From contig CM072873.1 in assembly GCA_036937835.1 (NCBI GenBank), positions 10,540,501 to 10,604,500 on the forward strand: 64,000 bases of DNA, in the 5' to 3' direction. Of this stretch, positions 61,201 through 64,000 are shown in pieces. Positions within the stretch are counted from its first letter, which is position 1. The number at the start of each line of letters is the position of its first letter. The stretch is from Pampus argenteus (lineage: Eukaryota > Chordata > Actinopteri > Scombriformes > Stromateidae). A model generated the notes under the pieces. The model made no database searches. It worked only from the letters and a program-made list of their open reading frames with translations, and was not told where the DNA came from. Position numbers and translations under genes: made by a program.

Positions 61201-63689
61201 TTTTTTTGTTTTACATAATTTAATTTTCAAGACCTTCAAAAATTAAAATGAAGAGGTACGCTGACTTTGTAGTAGTGACAGTAGAGCGGACAGTAGAGGG
61301 GAAATAGAGACGGAGAATTATATGCAATGTAATTCTGGCTGACAGCGATGCCACACTTCATGGTTGGCGCCTTAACCCGAGGCCAGAAGGGTGCCCAGAA
61401 ATTTTTCATGAGGGCATGAGTGAATTCCACAAACGTTGATCAGTCAGTTCTATACTGTAAGACCTGTTAAGGTTCCTGGTAATCTTCCATTAAAACCCTC
61501 ATGTGAACAAAAGACCAAAAACATTCAACTTTCTGCTAATATCAGTCCAGCTTTTTGGACCAACTCAGAAGTAATCCAAACCAACTTATTTAGACATGCA
61601 GAAGCTACTTTGTGTTGCTACTTGTGTTTTCAATGTTAATCACATTTCGGATAGATTTATGTTAAATACAAGGATGCATTGCTTCACATAAAACAATCTC
61701 TCCTTTGATCCAGACGTTCCATTGTGTTTTCTGTAGTCTTTTGCCATCCACATGCAAACTTCAAAAATACTTATTAGAAAGGTTATGCGTTTAGATGGAA
61801 GCAAAATCAGCATCTCTGAAGAAACTAAAGAACTAAAGAAACTAGACTTCTTGTTTACATGAGTGACAGCAAGTCAGACTCTAGTTAAGCTTACCTCTGA
61901 AGGAGCCTGCTGAGCAGTGATGTAGTAGATGAGGAACAGTCTCATTTTGTCTTCTGGGGTCCCAGCTGAGAAACACAAACATTTACACACAGTTTCAGAC
62001 CACAGCTCAATTTACTGCTTTTCTTTGTCTTATATTATAGTACTGTAGTATAGTTGAATATGTTTGGTTTCTGGACTGATGGTCAGAAAAAAGAAGACAT
62101 GTGAACCAGTTTGGGTTCTAGGATGTGTGTGTGTGTGTGTGTTTGTACCATCAGGGTCACTGATGATGTCCAGCAGTGATTTGTCTAAAGTCGACTTGCT
62201 CATCAGTTTCTCTTCATACTCAAAGTAAACGTCCAGTTTACGACTCTGAGGGAACAAATAGCACAAAAACATGTATGCGTTTCAACTCATTGTTACTTCA
62301 CTGTTAACATTAACATTATATTTTGTCCTTTGAAAAACCTACAAACAGCACACACAGAGGTCTATGTGTGTGCATACAAAAGCCACAAAAATGTACTTGT
62401 ATGCCGTCTGTAATAATTATGGACCTCCGTGACATGACAGCCCCTGGGCTCCAAAACTATGTACCTGTCACTGTTTTCACCGCTCACTTTGTGTTTGAGT
62501 TAAGTAAAAACATGACCTCTGGCATAATCTTTTAGAACAAACTTTAGTGCACTAGTGGTAAAGATCTAAGAATAGGTCTCCATTTTAAATTCTGGCGTGC
62601 ATTACATTACAGTCTCATGGAGCCAACGCTAAAACATTTTAGTCTTATTTAGACAAATGAAACCTTTAAAAGCAACTAGAATTGACCACATAAACTAAAA
62701 AACTAACTTCCACTTTTGTATTCTCACCAGCACAAAGAAACAAATGAAAGGTCTTTAGTTTGGACGATGGTTGTTGCGTACCTTGATGTGGTCGAGTACG
62801 GCTGTGGCGACATTGGTGTGCAGGTCGATCAGTCTTTTCTTCTCCAGCAGCTCCGGCAAAGAACTGCAGCAGACAAAAACCTCAAGCTGCTCAACAACTA
62901 ACATGGACACAACACTTCAAACATAAACAGGATCACCTGCTTACAGTATATGCTCCTCTTCTTCTGTTGAATATTAAATTTGTCTTCTTCTTATTTGCTA
63001 ATATAGTGACCCAATCTCCTCACAGAACACAACAACGGCCTTGTTTTCGATTTGTTAGTTTTCTGACAAAAAACACACCTATAGAATCTCTAAATGTTGC
63101 AACTAACAATTACTCCCATCAACAATTAATCAGCAGATTATTAATTTGATTAATTGCTATAAAATATCTAGCAGCCAAATATCACTCAGCCATGTTAAAT
63201 GTCATATCTTAAGACAGGGTGAGTTTGACCCTGTTCAGTACCTGACAGCAGATGTGAGCTTGGCTGTGTTGTCTGACAGCATGCTGATGGCTCCTTCATC
63301 CTCTCCTTCTAAACCCTGCAGACACACAGAACATTTAGAAGAAATATGTAATGTTTAATGACATTAAAATTCACAATGTGTTATATTTTAAAAGCTTGGT
63401 ATATTATCCATTGTGTTAAATCTTTATCTGAAAAGTTACTAAAGCTGTCAAATAAATGTAGTAGAGGTGAAGTATAATCAAATGAAAATACTCAAGTAAA
63501 CTATGAGTACCTCATAATTGTAACCAGGTACAGTACTTGAGTAAATGTAATTAGTTACTTTCCACCACTGGTTGTTTGCTGTGATGTGTGTGTCTCACCA
63601 TGATGCTCTTCAGGCGTTTGACTTCATCCTCCTGAGCTCTGTAAGTGTCCAGCTCCTCCTGAACCGACTCCGCCACCTCTGGGAACGGA
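50039..63689 (-). CDS. scfd1: scfd1 (Sly1), Sec1/Munc18-family ER-Golgi fusion factor, 3' part (14 exons)
   Basis: SM-family protein that binds syntaxin-5/18-type SNAREs in ER-Golgi transport. The 5' exons are beyond the right end. Exons (minus, 5' to 3'): 63689-63599, 63315-63242, 62863-62782, 62245-62149, 61965-61895, 56159-56080, 55806-55744, 54284-54209, 52721-52668, 51386-51334, 51168-51135, 50653-50588, 50275-50216, 50062-50039. Phases close, giving about 307 aa. Diagnostic stretches are PFPEVAESVQEEL, LPELLEKKRLIDLHTNVATA, KLDVYFEYEEKLMSKSTLDK, MRLFLIYYI, TGSQFVMEGVKNLVL, LPVTRILDNLMEMK, AIVFVVGGGNYIEYQNLVDY and the end IKQLSQLGQK. They are nearly identical to human SCFD1. The last coding exon holds only 7 codons plus TGA. 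A 5.7-kb intron (56160-61894) carries retroelement and repeat debris. Confidence 0.96.
52237..52276. repeat. (CA)n microsatellite in an scfd1 intron
   Basis: About 40 bp of CA between the exons at 51386 and 52668. Confidence 0.9.
53386..53530 (-). mobile_element. tRNA-derived SINE, minus strand
   Basis: Read on the minus strand: GCACCGTGATAGCCGAATGG then TTACAAGAC (A-box-like TAGCCGAATGGTTA), GATTCAAATCC (B-box), then a CCCCTCTGTCTCTCCC-type body and a T/A-rich tail. The spacing and boxes are those of a pol III tRNA-derived SINE. It is too diverged from a real tRNA and lacks a cloverleaf, so it is not a tRNA gene. Confidence 0.65.
53815..53915 (-). mobile_element. Second SINE fragment, same orientation
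   Basis: On the minus strand TTTGTTGCATGTCATACTAT, then TCTATCCCTCGTTTCC and ATCTGATAAAGGCATAAAATG. This resembles the body and 3' end of the same class of fish SINE as at 53386-53530; the tRNA-like head is missing. Confidence 0.5.
53920..53995. repeat. Fragment of the TAATCGATTA repeat
   Basis: GATAATCGATTAGTCGATAA followed by GTAATCGATAATGAAAATAC and GTTAGTTGCAGCC; an inverted-orientation end of the repeat described at 13205-13482. Confidence 0.6.
54302..54326 (+). other. G-quadruplex motif beside an scfd1 acceptor
   Basis: Four G-runs (54302-54304, 54309-54311, 54316-54318, 54323-54326) are separated by AGGA, a 7-bp GGGAGGA period. On the scfd1 strand this is a long pyrimidine-only tract leading into the acceptor of the exon at 54284. 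Confidence 0.75.
54890..55610 (+). mobile_element. Degenerate LINE (non-LTR retrotransposon) ORF2 fragment
   Basis: The + strand contains endonuclease-like VIMIGDLNINVPK (near 54911), an AWGYFKSLFLAAIDKPAP-like stretch (near 55117), and reverse-transcriptase-like sequence near 55465-55590 (YQFSFRKLRSTDTRLL, then LTDHIRKSL and VVMMDLQKAF). Frames shift and stops occur, so it is dead. The clade (Jockey, Rex or CR1-like) is not resolved. Confidence 0.7.
56380..56505. mobile_element. Short MITE-like element with AGTGSTTCCCAACCT ends
   Basis: The left end AGTGCTTCCCAACCT and the right end AGGTTGGGAACCACT are inverted repeats with one mismatch, about 124 bp apart. The 'ggttgggaaccactg' ending is a common vertebrate non-autonomous DNA transposon end. 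No coding content. Confidence 0.6.
60085..60370 (+). mobile_element. LINE-like 3' end remnant
   Basis: CTTAAGACCCATCTCTTTTC encodes the LKTHLF-type end common to non-LTR retrotransposon ORF2 proteins. It is followed by a UTR-like tail with GTAAAGCACTTTGGTCAACA, as often seen at fish LINE 3' ends. Confidence 0.5.
60655..60720. repeat. Dispersed repeat, copy B (scfd1 intron)
   Basis: TTCAGGAAGCTTCCTCCGGC then CCACGTAAACAAACT, matching copy A at 20541-20611 in strn3 intron 1. Confidence 0.6.
61265..61395 (-). mobile_element. tRNA-derived SINE-like copy, minus strand
   Basis: Read on the minus strand: CTTCTGGCCTCGGGTTAAGG then CGCCAACCATGAAG, resembling the 'ggcctagtggttaaggcgcc' A-box head of a common fish SINE. 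A CT-rich body with TTCCCCTCTACTGTCCG follows. The B-box is decayed. Confidence 0.5.
63090..63170. repeat. Fragment of the TAATCGATTA repeat
   Basis: TGTTGCAACTAACAATTACT followed by CAACAATTAATCAGCAGATT; related to 13205-13482. Confidence 0.55.
63450..63560 (+). repeat. Dispersed percomorph-type repeat end
   Basis: GTACAGTACTTGAGTAAATG then TAATTAGTTACTTTCCACCACTG, an ending I recall from a very common teleost repeat; probably the same family as 15640-15890. Confidence 0.45.
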
Positions 63690-64000
63690 CTGAGACGCAC
63701 AAACAATCACACACTCTGTATTACACTCTACATCTAATCAGTGAATCAGCTCACAACTTACTCTCCAAATTCATTCGCAAAATGGCCTACAACACTCAAC
63801 ATAACATCTATTTCCTGTCTGTCCCGGAAAAGAGATCCCTCCTCTGTTCTTACAATTGAGATTACGAGAATAGAAGATGTTGTATTCCTGTACAGATTGT
63901 GAGGCAAATTTTTGATTCCTAATATTGAACGATCAGTCATCTCTAATGACTGTGACATGGTTTTAAATGAAACCCTTTCTCATCCTCTTCAGTGACTGAC

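Larger units (their letters stand above)
56160..61894 (-). other. scfd1: Large scfd1 intron (5.7 kb)
   Basis: No exon or other gene was recognised. Contents: a MITE-like element (56380-56505), a purine-rich stretch (57090-57245), a LINE-like tail (60085-60370), a repeat shared with strn3 intron 1 (60655-60720) and a SINE-like copy (61265-61395). The stretch 57250-60080 shows no structure I can name. Confidence 0.55.

Overview
This is a segment of a vertebrate nuclear genome, almost certainly a percomorph-type teleost fish. The genes have many small exons with GT-AG introns and the proteins are close to human ones. The intergenic and intronic DNA is full of CA microsatellites and of short dispersed repeats that look like typical fish transposon debris: tRNA-derived SINEs, LINE tails, Tc1 and hAT relics. 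I saw no bacterial-type operons, CRISPR arrays, viruses or toxin genes.

Six protein-coding genes can be reconstructed exon by exon. In order they are hectd1 (+, 1-8290, 3' part only), ap4s1 (-, 10320-11483), strn3 (+, 14361-27851, complete), drc2/ccdc65 (-, 30529-33738, complete), coch (-, 36435-43916, complete) and scfd1 (-, 50039-63689, 3' part only). Exon phases close in every gene. Predicted lengths are 144 aa (ap4s1), 716 aa (strn3), 475 aa (drc2) and 553 aa (coch). The partial genes give 1206 aa (hectd1) and about 307 aa (scfd1).

The order hectd1-ap4s1-strn3-coch-scfd1 is the same as human chromosome 14q12, so this is an ancient conserved block. The exception is drc2, whose human orthologue CCDC65 lies on another chromosome (12q13). 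The genes do not form a pathway: they are a HECT ubiquitin ligase, an AP-4 adaptor subunit, a STRIPAK/PP2A scaffold, a motile-cilium nexin-dynein regulatory complex subunit, the inner-ear matrix protein cochlin and the ER-Golgi SM protein Sly1.

Region by region: 1-8290 hectd1 coding exons, with a hAT-type MITE in one intron; 8291-10319 hectd1 3' UTR and a convergent gap; 10320-12600 ap4s1; 12600-14100 repeats; 14100-30150 strn3 with a repeat-rich 7.7 kb first intron and a 2.3 kb 3' UTR; 30529-34090 drc2; 34100-36430 AT-rich intergenic DNA; 36435-45060 coch with many microsatellites; 45060-49885 intergenic; 49886-64000 scfd1 with a 5.7 kb intron.

No clearly new biological system is visible. 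The most interesting non-genic structures are four. (1) A 45-bp minisatellite whose first unit contains the strn3 exon 1 splice donor, with an in-frame cryptic donor one unit downstream. (2) Complementary pentanucleotide arrays on both sides of the 45-nt coch signal-peptide exon. (3) A 345-bp hAT MITE with a perfect 8-bp target duplication, two CRE sites and a TCTCGCGAGA palindrome. (4) A 12-nt microexon in ap4s1.
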